DNA of 64,000 nucleotides from Acetobacterium tundrae (GTDB taxonomy: Bacteria > Bacillota > Clostridia > Eubacteriales > Eubacteriaceae): NCBI RefSeq assembly GCF_008086615.1, contig NZ_RXYB01000011.1:1-64000 (forward strand). Reading direction: 5' to 3'. The notes beneath the pieces were generated by a model. It did not search any database. It was given only the letters and a program-made list of their open reading frames with translations, and was not told the origin of the DNA. A program made the translations under genes and the position numbers. Shown here piece by piece: positions 53,685 through 63,207 of this stretch. Numbering within the stretch: position 1 is the stretch's first letter; the number at the start of each line of letters is the position of its first letter.

Positions 53685-54559
53685 TCAGATTAATAAATGG
53701 AGGTATTTTTTAATGCCCAAAGATGAACCCTTTGGAAATGTCCGACCAAGTAAATCATCTATTATATTTTCACTAACAGGGCTGTAAAATAAAAACCCCT
53801 GACCCTGGTTAATAATTGAAGTGAAACTGACAGAGTAAAATGCTTGTCCGGAAATATTAACGGAAACATAGAGAGGGTGGATGCTGTTATTTTGCCAGGC
53901 TTTTGATTGAAAGCATACGATTCTCAAAACCCAAACTCCAATATCCAAAATAAAACCATTTTCTTCGGCAAGCGGTAGAAATGTATCCGGTTGGAGCATT
54001 ACAAACTCAGTATTATTCCAACGGATTAACGCTTCAAAGTCGAAATTTTTCCAGTTTGAACAGCGATGATCGGCTGATATTCCAACAGCAATTCATTATT
54101 GATAATCGATTTTTTCAGTTGGTTATCTAAGGTAATTCTCCTTGTTAACATTGAACTCATGGAGGGATTGTACTCTTGAAAATTGTTTTTCTCCAGATCT
54201 TTTACCCGATACATGGCTAAATCAGCACTCTTTAAAAGACTTTCGTAGTTAATTCCATGTCGGGGATACACACTGACACCCGCACTAGCAGTAATGTTAA
54301 TTACCCTGGTCTCAATCATAACAGGATCTGAAATATATTTCAATATTCGACGTATTGTTATTTCATAATCATTTTCATTGGGAAGATTTGCTAATAAAAC
54401 CACAAACTCATCGCCGCCTAACCGGGCGACCGTATCACTTTCCCGTATGGATACAGTGAATCTGTTGGAAATTTCTATCAAAAGCAAATCCCTAATATTA
54501 TGTCCATACTCGAATTTTTCTTCAGTAGCTGTCAATAGCAATATTTTTGGCACGATCAC
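53685..54559 (-). pseudogene. Broken GGDEF-EAL gene
   Basis: Two pieces remain. At 54559-54026 is a GGDEF domain with RLGGDEF but without the usual N-terminal metal-binding motif, reaching the start of an EAL domain (LEYQPI...QTGK). A shift of reading frame near 54050 restores NFDFEALIRWNN and QPDTFLPLAEENGFI. In the 53999-53685 piece VSVNISGQAF is joined to GQGFLFYSPVSE, so about 130 residues holding the catalytic DDFG region are deleted. The product cannot be an active cyclase/phosphodiesterase. It lies just downstream of the HD-GYP gene and may be an old duplicate of a c-di-GMP gene. Confidence 0.88.
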
Positions 54560-54609
54560 TCATGTTTTATCTTATTTTCCATTCTTTGTAATTCATCGAT
54601 TTTTTATTG

Positions 54610-56880
54610 TTACCACACTTTTCCCATGACCTTTTCAACAAATATTCTGGCAATTTCGGGATTAAATTGGGACCCTGAACATCTTTTTATTTCCTTGATG
54701 GCATCTTCTTCACTTAATGCATCGCCATAAGTCCGGTAACTCGTCATCGCATCATAAGCATCTGCAATCCCGATAATTCGTGCCTGTATCGATATATTGT
54801 CACCCTTAAGTCCCAATGGATAACCCTGTCCGTCCCATTTTTCCTGATGTTGCAGAACATAAGTCGCTAATTCCATAAATTCTGTTGAGGAATTTAAAAT
54901 GCGATACCCAATTTCCGGATGTCTTTGGATTTCTTTCCACTCAACTTGATTTAATTTTCCATGTTTGTTTAATATTTTTTCATCAATCCCTATTTTCCCG
55001 ATGTCATGAACGAGTCCTGCGAGTCTGATTTGATTAACCATTTCTGTTTCAAAACCCATTTGAAGAGCAATCGCTTCACAAATTTCACTGACTCTTTTTG
55101 AATGCAGCATTTCCCGGTTGTTTTTTTCATAGAGTGTTCTCATAACAAGATCAACGGTTTTGGAGATTGTACCGAAATTTTGATAAAGTTTATGCAGATA
55201 CAAATTATTTTCAGCTTGTTTGAAAATGTCCTGAATACTTTCTATCTCATTATTTTTTGTTGCCTGCCCAAATGTAATAGAAATTTCAAATACTCCAACT
55301 TTTTCTTCTGATTCATGATCTTTGATTTGTTTAATGATGCGTTCTGCACCAACTGCATCGGTTTTAGGTAGAATGATAATAAATTCGTCTCCACCAAGTC
55401 TTGCTATTACATCATCCCTCCCTCGGCAGCCTTCTATAATTTTCCTTCCTACTTTCTTAATCACATCGTCACCCTTGGCATATCCTAAGGCATCGTTGAT
55501 TAATTTTAACCCATTGATATCTGCCATAAGAAGCGTCAAGGGTAGGTTTCTCTTAATATCCAGTCGTTTCAACTCTTCTTCATAAAATCTGCGGTTATAA
55601 AGCCCAGTTAGAAAATCATGATAACTGGCATAGAGGAGTTCTTCCTTTCTTATCCTTTCTTCGGAAACATCTCTGAATACAACGACTACTCCGCTAATTT
55701 TTCCATTTTCTTCTATAATTGGTGACGCACAATCCTCTATTGATCGTTGATTTCCATCTTTTGAAATCAGAATAACATGGTTGGCTAACTCAATGATTCT
55801 TCCCATACTCAGAGCTTTATTCACAATATTATCGGATTTTTCGCCAGTATACCCGTTAACGACATTAAAAACATCTTCAATAGGTTTTCCCATCGCTTCT
55901 TCCTGGGTCCATCCGGTCAGATACTCACCAATTTTATTCAAAATAACAATATTTCCATGATTGTCGGTGGATATAACCCCATCACCCACCGATTGCAATG
56001 TCGTTGCCAGAGAATTTTTTTCATTCAAGAGTGCCCGTTCCAACCGCTTATGTTCAGTGATTTCATGAAATATCCAGATTCTTCCATAATATTTTCCATT
56101 TTCATCCAAAACAGGTGCAGAATGCCTTTCAATGATCAGTTCGTTGGTAAATTCTATTTCATCCAGACTGGTTTCATTTTGGTGATCATATAAATACGAC
56201 ACTTTTTTCAGAAAGTGTTCCTGGTCTCTAGCCATGCTAACGACATGCCTAAGCAATAGCGTATCATCCGCATCATCGATAATATGCTGGGGAACATTGA
56301 ACATCTCAAAGATACGTTGATTGGCAAGAATCCTTTTTTGATCCATATTAACAATCAGGATGCCGTCAAGGGACGCGTTTGCCTGTGCTTCAAGAAACAT
56401 GGTCTGTGATTGCAAGTCATTCATCATCAGCAAATGCTCACTGATATCCTGAATACTCTCAATGGCACCAATCGTGTTTCCAAACTGATCATAGATTGGT
56501 ATTGCCATGGTATAAACCCATGCCCCTTTATTATTATAGAGTGCTGGACAAAATATTTCCGCTTTAATCACATCACCTTCATGGGTAAGTTCCGAATACT
56601 TGGATGTAATCAGATCATCATTCTGAAAGATCAAATCCATTAACTGCGGTTGTGCCTCCCCACAAAACGGAATACTATAAGCATAATCGTCTTTACCAAG
56701 CATCTCTGTGGCAGGGATACCCGTCATTTTCTCAATTGCCTTATTCCAAATGATCACTCGCTTTTTATCATCAATAGCCAGAATAGCATCTGGCAGAAAT
56801 TCGATGATGTTCGATAATTTTCTTTCATACGTTTGTAAATCTGCTTTTGCCTGTTTGTCTTTGCAAAAATCATTACTCAT
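54610..56880 (-). CDS. PAS-GGDEF-HD-GYP c-di-GMP signalling protein
   Basis: 756 residues. Three PAS domains (about 20-130, 150-270, 285-405; landmarks LPDAILAIDDKKRVIIWNKA and GDGVISTDNHGNIVILNKI) precede a GGDEF domain with RLGGDEF and MADINGLKLIND (about 415-570). An HD-GYP domain follows (about 580-756) with LVHDIGKIGIDEKIL and HQEKWDGQGYPLGLKG. It has both a cyclase domain and an HD-GYP hydrolase domain. Whether it makes or breaks c-di-GMP must be tested. No membrane helix is evident, so it is a cytoplasmic sensor. GGGAAGG lies 8 nt before the ATG. Confidence 0.92.
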   Translation of the reverse strand: MSNDFCKDKQAKADLQTYERKLSNIIEFLPDAILAIDDKKRVIIWNKAIEKMTGIPATEMLGKDDYAYSIPFCGEAQPQLMDLIFQNDDLITSKYSELTHEGDVIKAEIFCPALYNNKGAWVYTMAIPIYDQFGNTIGAIESIQDISEHLLMMNDLQSQTMFLEAQANASLDGILIVNMDQKRILANQRIFEMFNVPQHIIDDADDTLLLRHVVSMARDQEHFLKKVSYLYDHQNETSLDEIEFTNELIIERHSAPVLDENGKYYGRIWIFHEITEHKRLERALLNEKNSLATTLQSVGDGVISTDNHGNIVILNKIGEYLTGWTQEEAMGKPIEDVFNVVNGYTGEKSDNIVNKALSMGRIIELANHVILISKDGNQRSIEDCASPIIEENGKISGVVVVFRDVSEERIRKEELLYASYHDFLTGLYNRRFYEEELKRLDIKRNLPLTLLMADINGLKLINDALGYAKGDDVIKKVGRKIIEGCRGRDDVIARLGGDEFIIILPKTDAVGAERIIKQIKDHESEEKVGVFEISITFGQATKNNEIESIQDIFKQAENNLYLHKLYQNFGTISKTVDLVMRTLYEKNNREMLHSKRVSEICEAIALQMGFETEMVNQIRLAGLVHDIGKIGIDEKILNKHGKLNQVEWKEIQRHPEIGYRILNSSTEFMELATYVLQHQEKWDGQGYPLGLKGDNISIQARIIGIADAYDAMTSYRTYGDALSEEDAIKEIKRCSGSQFNPEIARIFVEKVMGKVW

Positions 56881-56993
56881 CTATCATACCTTCCCTTTAA
56901 TCAATCATAATTCCCTTTTCTCAACTTATTAATTTGGATACATATATGATGGTGTTAATATATAAATTATCTCTACTATTTTTAGTAAAGAGC

Positions 56994-57110
56994 TCAATTT
57001 AATGTCACCTTCTTCATGTCATAGATATCATTTATTATCATGAGACTATTAATATCAAGAAACATAAGCCTTGTTTTTCGATTTGAAACTCCTACGCACC
57101 ACTTAGCCAC
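56994..57110 (-). CDS. Possible 38-residue small protein
   Basis: A GTG start has GGAGG exactly 9 nt upstream. It opens a frame of 38 codons ending in TGA (AKWCVGVSNRKTRLMFLDIN then SLMIINDIYDMKK). An overlapping ATG one base earlier would give only a 6-residue peptide. LDINSLMIINDIY recalls the first strand and turn of GGDEF domains, so it may instead be a remnant of one. It lies 113 bp upstream of the HD-GYP gene on the same strand and may be a leader. Small size makes this weak. Confidence 0.3.
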   Translation of the reverse strand: MAKWCVGVSNRKTRLMFLDINSLMIINDIYDMKKVTLN

Positions 57111-57676
57111 ATTGTGTTACCTCCTGGATGGTAAAATTTGTTAGATTATAGATTAATTAATCCTTCATTTTTATTGTAACTTTCATTGATCAAATAAAAA
57201 ATTCGGACCAATCGAGAGGATATGTTTATAGTTGGGTTCCTATCCATATATTATGATGTTAAATTTCTGATCATCAATATATATGTAAGCTTCATACCCT
57301 CAAATTTAAAATTTACACTAATATTTCTCGATTTGTATTATCACAAAACATAACTTGATACTGGTACTATGACAAGAAAAAGCATAAAGGTCATGTAGGT
57401 AATATCATTGAAACCACGATGGTCAGGTTACGATCATCAAATCATCAACTGTCAACAGATAGTCTAAAACAATGTCGAATTTGCCACTTTTATATTATTA
57501 GAGAAATACCTAATATTTTACTGAAGCATTATTTAGCTGAAAATAGTTTTATTCTGTCTGCTTAAAATGGGCGCTTTTGACACTCTTACCAAATATTTAA
57601 GAAGTCTTTATAAAATAACAAAAGAAATGATATACTAATAAATAGGTATCCAATAGGGATAGAAATTAATTATAAT

Positions 57677-57696
57677 GATCTAAATAAATTTAGATC
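57677..57696 (+). promoter_or_regulatory. Inverted repeat before the GGDEF-EAL gene
   Basis: GATCTAAA-TAAA-TTTAGATC is a perfect 8-bp stem with a 4-base loop ending just before the ribosome binding site region (GAGAGGCTAAGG). It could be a repressor site or an mRNA hairpin affecting translation. A possible -10 (TATACT) lies near 57634. Confidence 0.45.
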
Positions 57697-57713
57697 GAGA
57701 GGCTAAGGAATGT

Positions 57714-59501
57714 ATGGATTATTCGGAATACGATTTAGACCAATTAATTGAGCGAATAAATGAGCTTGAAGTGCTTAACAAGCAACTGCTTAGGGAAAAA
57801 GAACAAGAAACTATGCTGGATTTTGCATGGTCAGGAAATTTAGGAAACTGGTATTGGAATCGAAAAACGAATACGGTTATTTGCAATCAGTTAAAAGTGA
57901 CAACTTTGGGATATACCATGGATGAGATGCCACCAAAAATAACCCAACAATTTTTCACAGAAAAGTTGCATCCAGATGATTATCAGAATACAATGCATGC
58001 AATGACTCTCCATTTAGAGGGAAAAGCAAGTGTTTATGAGACGGAGTACCGTATTCAAGCTAAAGATAAAAGTTGGAAATGGTTTTATGATCGCGGTAAA
58101 ATTACGCAACGAGATAGCAAAGGAAAGCCTGTGATGATATCGGGAATTGTGTTTGACATTACTGCAAGGAAAGAAGAGGAGCTCGCATTAAAGAAAGAAA
58201 ACGAGTCAATATATATTGACGACTTAACCAAAAGCACCAATAAACGGACGTTTAAAGAAAAAGCAGAAAAGCTTAGAAAAGATAAAAGTCAAAAATATGC
58301 CTTTATTGTTATGGATATTGACAATTTTAAATTAATTAACGACATTTTTGGATACTCAGGAGGCGATTCACTTCTAATACATATTGCGAATACGCTATTT
58401 GTGCATATCAAAGAGAATGAAGTGTATGGGCGTATTACCGGTGATAAATTTTATCTGTTTCTTAGCTATGCGGCTAAAAGCCAACTGGAAAGCCGCATAA
58501 AAAAGATTACAGATGACATTCTTATTTTCAAATTCGACAGCAATACATCATTTAATATAGTTGTTGTTTCCGGTATCTATGTAATAGAGGATAGTTCGAT
58601 TACCATTGACATGATCAGTGATCGAGCAAGTCTTGCGGCTAAAATGATTAAAGGAGGTTATGCCAGTGCCTGTTCCTTCTACAATGATGCGATTCGAAAT
58701 CAAATTCTTAATGACAATGAAATTGAAAATGAAATGCATGAAGGCCTTGAAAATAAAGATTTCAAAGTTTTTTTACAACCTAAATTTAATGTTAAAACAG
58801 AAAAAATCGTAGGAGCAGAAGCCTTAATCCGTTGGCATCATCCCAGAAAAGGCATTATCCATCCAAATTCGTTTATTCCACTTTTTGAAAAAAATGGCTT
58901 TGTAACTGAAATTGATATGTTTGTTTTTGAAGAAATATGCAAAATGCAGAAGGCTTGGAAAGCTGAAGGACGAAAACCTCTCATTATATCTGTCAATATG
59001 TCAAGACTTCATCTGAATAATCCGGCATTTGTTGCAAACTTAACGGCAATTAGTGAGAAATATGATGTAAGACCCGAAGTCATGGAATTGGAGTTAACAG
59101 AAAGTACCTTTTCAGGTAATATGGGGATTGTCCTTGATGTTACTAGAAAACTTCATAACATTGGATTTAGACTATCCATTGATGATTTTGGATCAGCTTA
59201 CTCATCGTTTAATATGTTAAAGGATATTTTTATCGATGTTGTAAAAATTGATCGTGAATTTTTTAACGAGACCACCAGTACAATTCGAGGAAAAACCATT
59301 GTTAAGAGCATTGTCAAAATGGCAAAGGATTTAGAAATAGAAATAGTCGCAGAGGGTATTGAGACCATGGAGCAAGTTGATTTTTTGTGCGAAATTGGGT
59401 GTGATTTGGCACAGGGATTCTATTATGCAAAGCCAATGCCAATTTCAGATTTTATCGTTTTACTGGACAAGAAAACACGGTCAAAAAGAGACGATAAATA
59501 A
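57714..59501 (+). CDS. PAS-(degenerate GGDEF)-EAL c-di-GMP phosphodiesterase
   Basis: 595 residues. A coiled coil (about 10-32) precedes a PAS domain with PAC motif (about 35-155), then a GGDEF domain (about 165-330) whose signature is ITGDKF. The cyclase loop is therefore broken, though MDIDNFKLINDIFGY is kept. An intact EAL domain (about 340-590) has AEALIRW, MELELTES, SIDDFGSAYSS and VAEGIE with the metal and catalytic residues. It is expected to hydrolyse c-di-GMP, with the GGDEF perhaps binding GTP as a regulator. No membrane helix is seen. AGGCTAAGG lies before the ATG. Confidence 0.92.
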   Translation: MDYSEYDLDQLIERINELEVLNKQLLREKEQETMLDFAWSGNLGNWYWNRKTNTVICNQLKVTTLGYTMDEMPPKITQQFFTEKLHPDDYQNTMHAMTLHLEGKASVYETEYRIQAKDKSWKWFYDRGKITQRDSKGKPVMISGIVFDITARKEEELALKKENESIYIDDLTKSTNKRTFKEKAEKLRKDKSQKYAFIVMDIDNFKLINDIFGYSGGDSLLIHIANTLFVHIKENEVYGRITGDKFYLFLSYAAKSQLESRIKKITDDILIFKFDSNTSFNIVVVSGIYVIEDSSITIDMISDRASLAAKMIKGGYASACSFYNDAIRNQILNDNEIENEMHEGLENKDFKVFLQPKFNVKTEKIVGAEALIRWHHPRKGIIHPNSFIPLFEKNGFVTEIDMFVFEEICKMQKAWKAEGRKPLIISVNMSRLHLNNPAFVANLTAISEKYDVRPEVMELELTESTFSGNMGIVLDVTRKLHNIGFRLSIDDFGSAYSSFNMLKDIFIDVVKIDREFFNETTSTIRGKTIVKSIVKMAKDLEIEIVAEGIETMEQVDFLCEIGCDLAQGFYYAKPMPISDFIVLLDKKTRSKRDDK

Positions 59502-59882
59502 TTTTGTGTTACGAAATTGCTGGACATGATGTCAAAAATAATCGCCTGCTATTAACTGAAAAAGATCAAAATCAGAGCATTTTCACAGTAAGAACAAAAA
59601 CTTTTTTCTTGTTTTCAAACACGGTATAATCTGTTAAAACAACCATATGTTTAATGATATTATAAAGTAGTAAGCTGCTGAGGATAATGGGACGAAAGTA
59701 AAAGCGATCAAGGAGAATACTCACCACTATAGCGTATCAACAAAGTAGCGCGTCTTAAAACCACCATAGAATGCTTACTACTACGAATCAAGAAAAAGAA
59801 AATGGATTTGTCAGTTCTTATATAATTGCCAATTCAAACCGTGCCCAAAGTAGTTGTCTTGTGCTATAAATATCAATTCATT
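59502..59882. other. 380-bp region between the EAL gene and cheA
   Basis: Convergent spacer. I see no clear terminator, RNA or conserved gene. A TATAAT-like box near 59629 has no gene to serve. Fragments between 59680 and 59810 have more balanced base use and could be decayed coding DNA, unidentified. Confidence 0.4.
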
Positions 59883-62168
59883 TTAATTATCCATGAAGTG
59901 CACTAAATCAATGGGATTAACAATCAAAACGACTTGACCGTTACCGAGAAGGGTCGAGCCTGTTATTCCTGGAATAGTGGCCAAGTGACCTTCTAACGGC
60001 TTCACAACAAATTCCTGTTCATTTTTTAGTTTATCCACGACGATTGCATAGTTTTCATGACCATTAGTTAAAATGACAGCATTGAGCTCTTCTTTGTCCT
60101 TGTTCTTCTCACCGGTAGAAAAAATCTGAGAAAGCCATTCAATTCCAATCACTTCGCCTCTTAAATGAGTCAAACATTTCCCGTTAAAATTGTGAATATT
60201 GGCTGTTTTTATTTTTACCGTTTCAACTATATTGTCCAGTGGAAAAATATAGGTATCTTGGCCGACTTCTACGATCAAGCCACGTGATACTGCCAGTGAA
60301 AGCGGTAATTGAATCGTCATTTTTGTCCCCTTATCCACTTCACTCTCGATGGAAATTTTTCCGTTGATTTTGGATATATTGTTTTTAACAATATCCATCC
60401 CAACACCGCGTCCCGACACTTCCGTAATCTCTTTTGCCATACTGAATCCCGGAAGGAAAATGAGATTAATTAATTGGTTTTTGCTCATTTTATCACCTTC
60501 AGCCTGTGAGATCAGTTTTTTTTCGATCGCTTTGTTTTTTATACTCTCGGCGTCAATGCCCTTTCCATCATCTTCAATTTCGATATAGACCAGCTTGTTT
60601 TTATTGTAAGCTCTAAGGGTAATCCGGCCCTTCTCAGACTTGCCTTTTAATAACCGCTCTTCACACGGTTCAATACCATGATCCGCAGAATTTCTAATCA
60701 TATGAACCAGCGGATCACTAATTTGTTCGATAATTGTTTTATCGATTTCCGTGTGCTCACCCTGAAGGACAAGCTCCATTTTTTTTCCCGTGCTCTGGGC
60801 AATATCTCTGATCACCCGCGGCATTTTTTGAAAAACTGTTTTTACTTCTATCATTCTGATGGACATGATAGTATTTTGAAGATCATCAGAAATTCGATTG
60901 ACATAGGCCCCAACTTCCTTAACCTCCTTTGATATTTGAGGCAAGTTATAGTCCGTACTCAATTTGGATGAAATATGCATAAATGAGTTTTTAGCGATCA
61001 AAAGTTCCGAAATCATGTTCATCATTTTATCAATTTTATCTTGGTTAACTCGAATGCTCTGGGTAATGCTACTCTGGGTAGAACTATTCTGAATCGGGTT
61101 ATTTGGGGTTTGCTTACTTTTTGAATAAACTTCTTTTGTATTAGAGACTTTCCGAGGTGATGGAATTTGCGTGTTTTCTCCCGGTATGTTCATGGATTGT
61201 AAATCAATTAACTGTTGTTTAATCTGAGCGAGTATTTTCTTATCTTCCCGATTGTCAAATATCTCAAATTCAATGGAACGGATGAAAGACTTAACATAAT
61301 CCATCACAAAAAAACTGAGATCGACGAGTTTGTTTTCAAAATTGTATCCTTTATCCCGTATCAAAACCAGAAGACTTTCGTAGGTGTGTACTATTTCTGA
61401 AAATCGCTTAAGCGCCACATAAATCGTATCGTGAGGATTTAAAACTGCGAGGTATATGCCTATTCCGCCTTTAATACTGTGTATGGCTCTAAATATTTCG
61501 TCAACGGCTTCCCGATCAGCACTATTGCTATCCAATCGTATCAATAACTCATTTTCAATTTTTTCAATGTGCTCCAAATTTTCAATCTGAAACTGTTCTT
61601 TTATCCCCTCTGTCAGTCCACCTTTAAATTCCTCAGACAGTAAGACATCCAGATTTTCTTCTCCGTCGATACCCTCCTGTAAATCATTTTCTTCATCATC
61701 ATTCACCAGACAGTTTTCAAATGCCAACTTTAAGTTCTGACGCAACTGGATTTCCTGGGTTTCGTATGGCCTCTCCAAAAAAAGTTTATTATCTTCGATT
61801 GTAACATAGTCATCACTAATTATTTCATTCAGCCGATCAAGACAATTCCTGAAAAAGTCCAAAAATAAAAGAAGGTTATCTATCAATTCTGTTTTAACAA
61901 TGATCGCATTGTTTTCTAATGCGATTAAGATTATTTCAATTTCATAGCATAATTGTGTTATCGATGATAGTCCAATAAAGGATGACCCACACTTAATATG
62001 ATGGATGTTATTAAAAAGGTTATTGGGCAGCTCCATCCCTTTGGTGTGTAATTCAAGTTTTAATATTGCTTTTTCAAGGTCACTAAAATTATCAGTCCAT
62101 TCCTTAGTAAACATTTTCACAATGATCATATCTTCTCTAAATTTATTTTGTGTGTTATTCTGAGTCAT
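59883..62168 (-). CDS. cheA: Chemotaxis histidine kinase CheA
   Basis: About 761 residues. Two HPt-like modules stand at the N-terminus: HIKCGSSFIGL (about 10-110) and AIHSIKGGIGIYLAV (about 220-330). The second keeps the classic H-x-x-K-G-G motif. The dimerisation domain begins with QDKIDKMMNMISELLIAKN, the ATPase domain has HMIRNSADHGIEPCE and GRGVGMDIVKNN, and a CheW-like domain ends the protein (FPLDNIVETVKIKTA). The start at 62168 was chosen for its GAGAGG site; it lies 23 nt after cheR. It phosphorylates a CheY/CheB-type regulator not encoded in this window. Confidence 0.93.
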   Translation of the reverse strand: MTQNNTQNKFREDMIIVKMFTKEWTDNFSDLEKAILKLELHTKGMELPNNLFNNIHHIKCGSSFIGLSSITQLCYEIEIILIALENNAIIVKTELIDNLLLFLDFFRNCLDRLNEIISDDYVTIEDNKLFLERPYETQEIQLRQNLKLAFENCLVNDDEENDLQEGIDGEENLDVLLSEEFKGGLTEGIKEQFQIENLEHIEKIENELLIRLDSNSADREAVDEIFRAIHSIKGGIGIYLAVLNPHDTIYVALKRFSEIVHTYESLLVLIRDKGYNFENKLVDLSFFVMDYVKSFIRSIEFEIFDNREDKKILAQIKQQLIDLQSMNIPGENTQIPSPRKVSNTKEVYSKSKQTPNNPIQNSSTQSSITQSIRVNQDKIDKMMNMISELLIAKNSFMHISSKLSTDYNLPQISKEVKEVGAYVNRISDDLQNTIMSIRMIEVKTVFQKMPRVIRDIAQSTGKKMELVLQGEHTEIDKTIIEQISDPLVHMIRNSADHGIEPCEERLLKGKSEKGRITLRAYNKNKLVYIEIEDDGKGIDAESIKNKAIEKKLISQAEGDKMSKNQLINLIFLPGFSMAKEITEVSGRGVGMDIVKNNISKINGKISIESEVDKGTKMTIQLPLSLAVSRGLIVEVGQDTYIFPLDNIVETVKIKTANIHNFNGKCLTHLRGEVIGIEWLSQIFSTGEKNKDKEELNAVILTNGHENYAIVVDKLKNEQEFVVKPLEGHLATIPGITGSTLLGNGQVVLIVNPIDLVHFMDN

Positions 62169-62190
62169 TCTCTCTTTTTCTCTCCTCTCA

Positions 62191-63012
62191 TTATTTGGAC
62201 TTGGAATATACAATGGTATCTCCAATTTTTTTAGCTTTGTATAATGATGTAATTCTTCCCACCGATTCCGAATGGCCGAGAAAAAGAAATCCCTCCAGAT
62301 TCAGGGATTCATAAAAGCTCATCACGACACTTTTTCTTGACTGTTCATCAAAATAAATTAAACAATTTCGACAGAATATGAAGTCGCAGCCATTGATACT
62401 GCTTCGTGACATTGTATCCATCAGATTAATCCGAAAAAACGATACGGATTTTCGGATATTGAGATTGATGAGATATTTGTCTTGACGTTTCTTAAAGTAT
62501 TTTTCAAGATATTCTATCGGGACATCCTTTATGGCTCTGCTGTCATAAAGTCCTGTTTTAGCACTTTGCAAAACTTCCGAATTGATATCAGAAGCAATGA
62601 TTTGAATATCCCATTTTTCAGGTTCATCAAGCATTTCTTGAAGAATAATGGATAATGTATAGGGTTCTTCTCCCGTCGAGCAGGCAGCACACCATATTTT
62701 TATCTTTTTTCTGCTCATTTTTCTTTTTTCAACAATCGGTAGAACATCCTCAGCAAAATTACGTAATTGTGGGAAATCCCTAAAAAAATACGTCTCATTT
62801 ATGGTAAGATCATTGATTAGTTGATAAAACTCTGATGAATCTGTTCCGAATTTCAGCAGCATATAGTACTCGTTTAACGAATCAATTTGAAGCGACTCGG
62901 TGTGCTGGATAATCCTTTTTTCGACAAAGTACTTTTTATTGCTTTCATAATATAATCCGGTTCTTTTATAGATCAATTTAATATACTTATCATATAATTC
63001 ATCCGATAGCAT
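62191..63012 (-). CDS. cheR: Chemotaxis glutamate methyltransferase CheR
   Basis: About 273 residues. An N-terminal helical domain (about 1-75) precedes a SAM-binding domain with KIWCAACSTGEEPYTLSIIL, IQIIASDINSEVLQSAKTG, and CDFIFCRNCLIYFDEQSRK. It methylates chemoreceptor glutamates to set adaptation. The ATG at 63012 has AGAGGTG 8 nt upstream. It is followed by cheA after 23 nt, so they form one operon. Confidence 0.95.
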   Translation of the reverse strand: MLSDELYDKYIKLIYKRTGLYYESNKKYFVEKRIIQHTESLQIDSLNEYYMLLKFGTDSSEFYQLINDLTINETYFFRDFPQLRNFAEDVLPIVEKRKMSRKKIKIWCAACSTGEEPYTLSIILQEMLDEPEKWDIQIIASDINSEVLQSAKTGLYDSRAIKDVPIEYLEKYFKKRQDKYLINLNIRKSVSFFRINLMDTMSRSSINGCDFIFCRNCLIYFDEQSRKSVVMSFYESLNLEGFLFLGHSESVGRITSLYKAKKIGDTIVYSKSK

Positions 63013-63207
63013 CACAGCAACACCTCTTGTTTTTTCCAAAGCTTAACGCCTTATAACTCCTCTTTTACCAAGTTATTCAGCAAATTATGCAAACGCATGA
63101 TTTGCTATCACTTTGTGTTTAAATTGTCGCTAATCTCGGAGGAATATCGCTTCTGGAGGCGGCATCATTGATAATTTTCCTGATATAATCGCTAGTCAAT
63201 TGAATGG

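Larger units (their letters stand above)
56881..57713. other. 833-bp divergent intergenic region
   Basis: It lies between the HD-GYP gene (minus) and the GGDEF-EAL gene (plus). It holds a possible 38-residue minus-strand gene at 56994-57110 and an inverted repeat at 57677-57696. No c-di-GMP riboswitch motif was found on either strand. The remainder, AT-rich and without codon pattern, shows nothing I can name. Confidence 0.5.

Noticed and set aside
57714-58700. Active diguanylate cyclase in the GGDEF-EAL protein
   Set aside because: The signature reads TGDKF, so the catalytic loop is lost.
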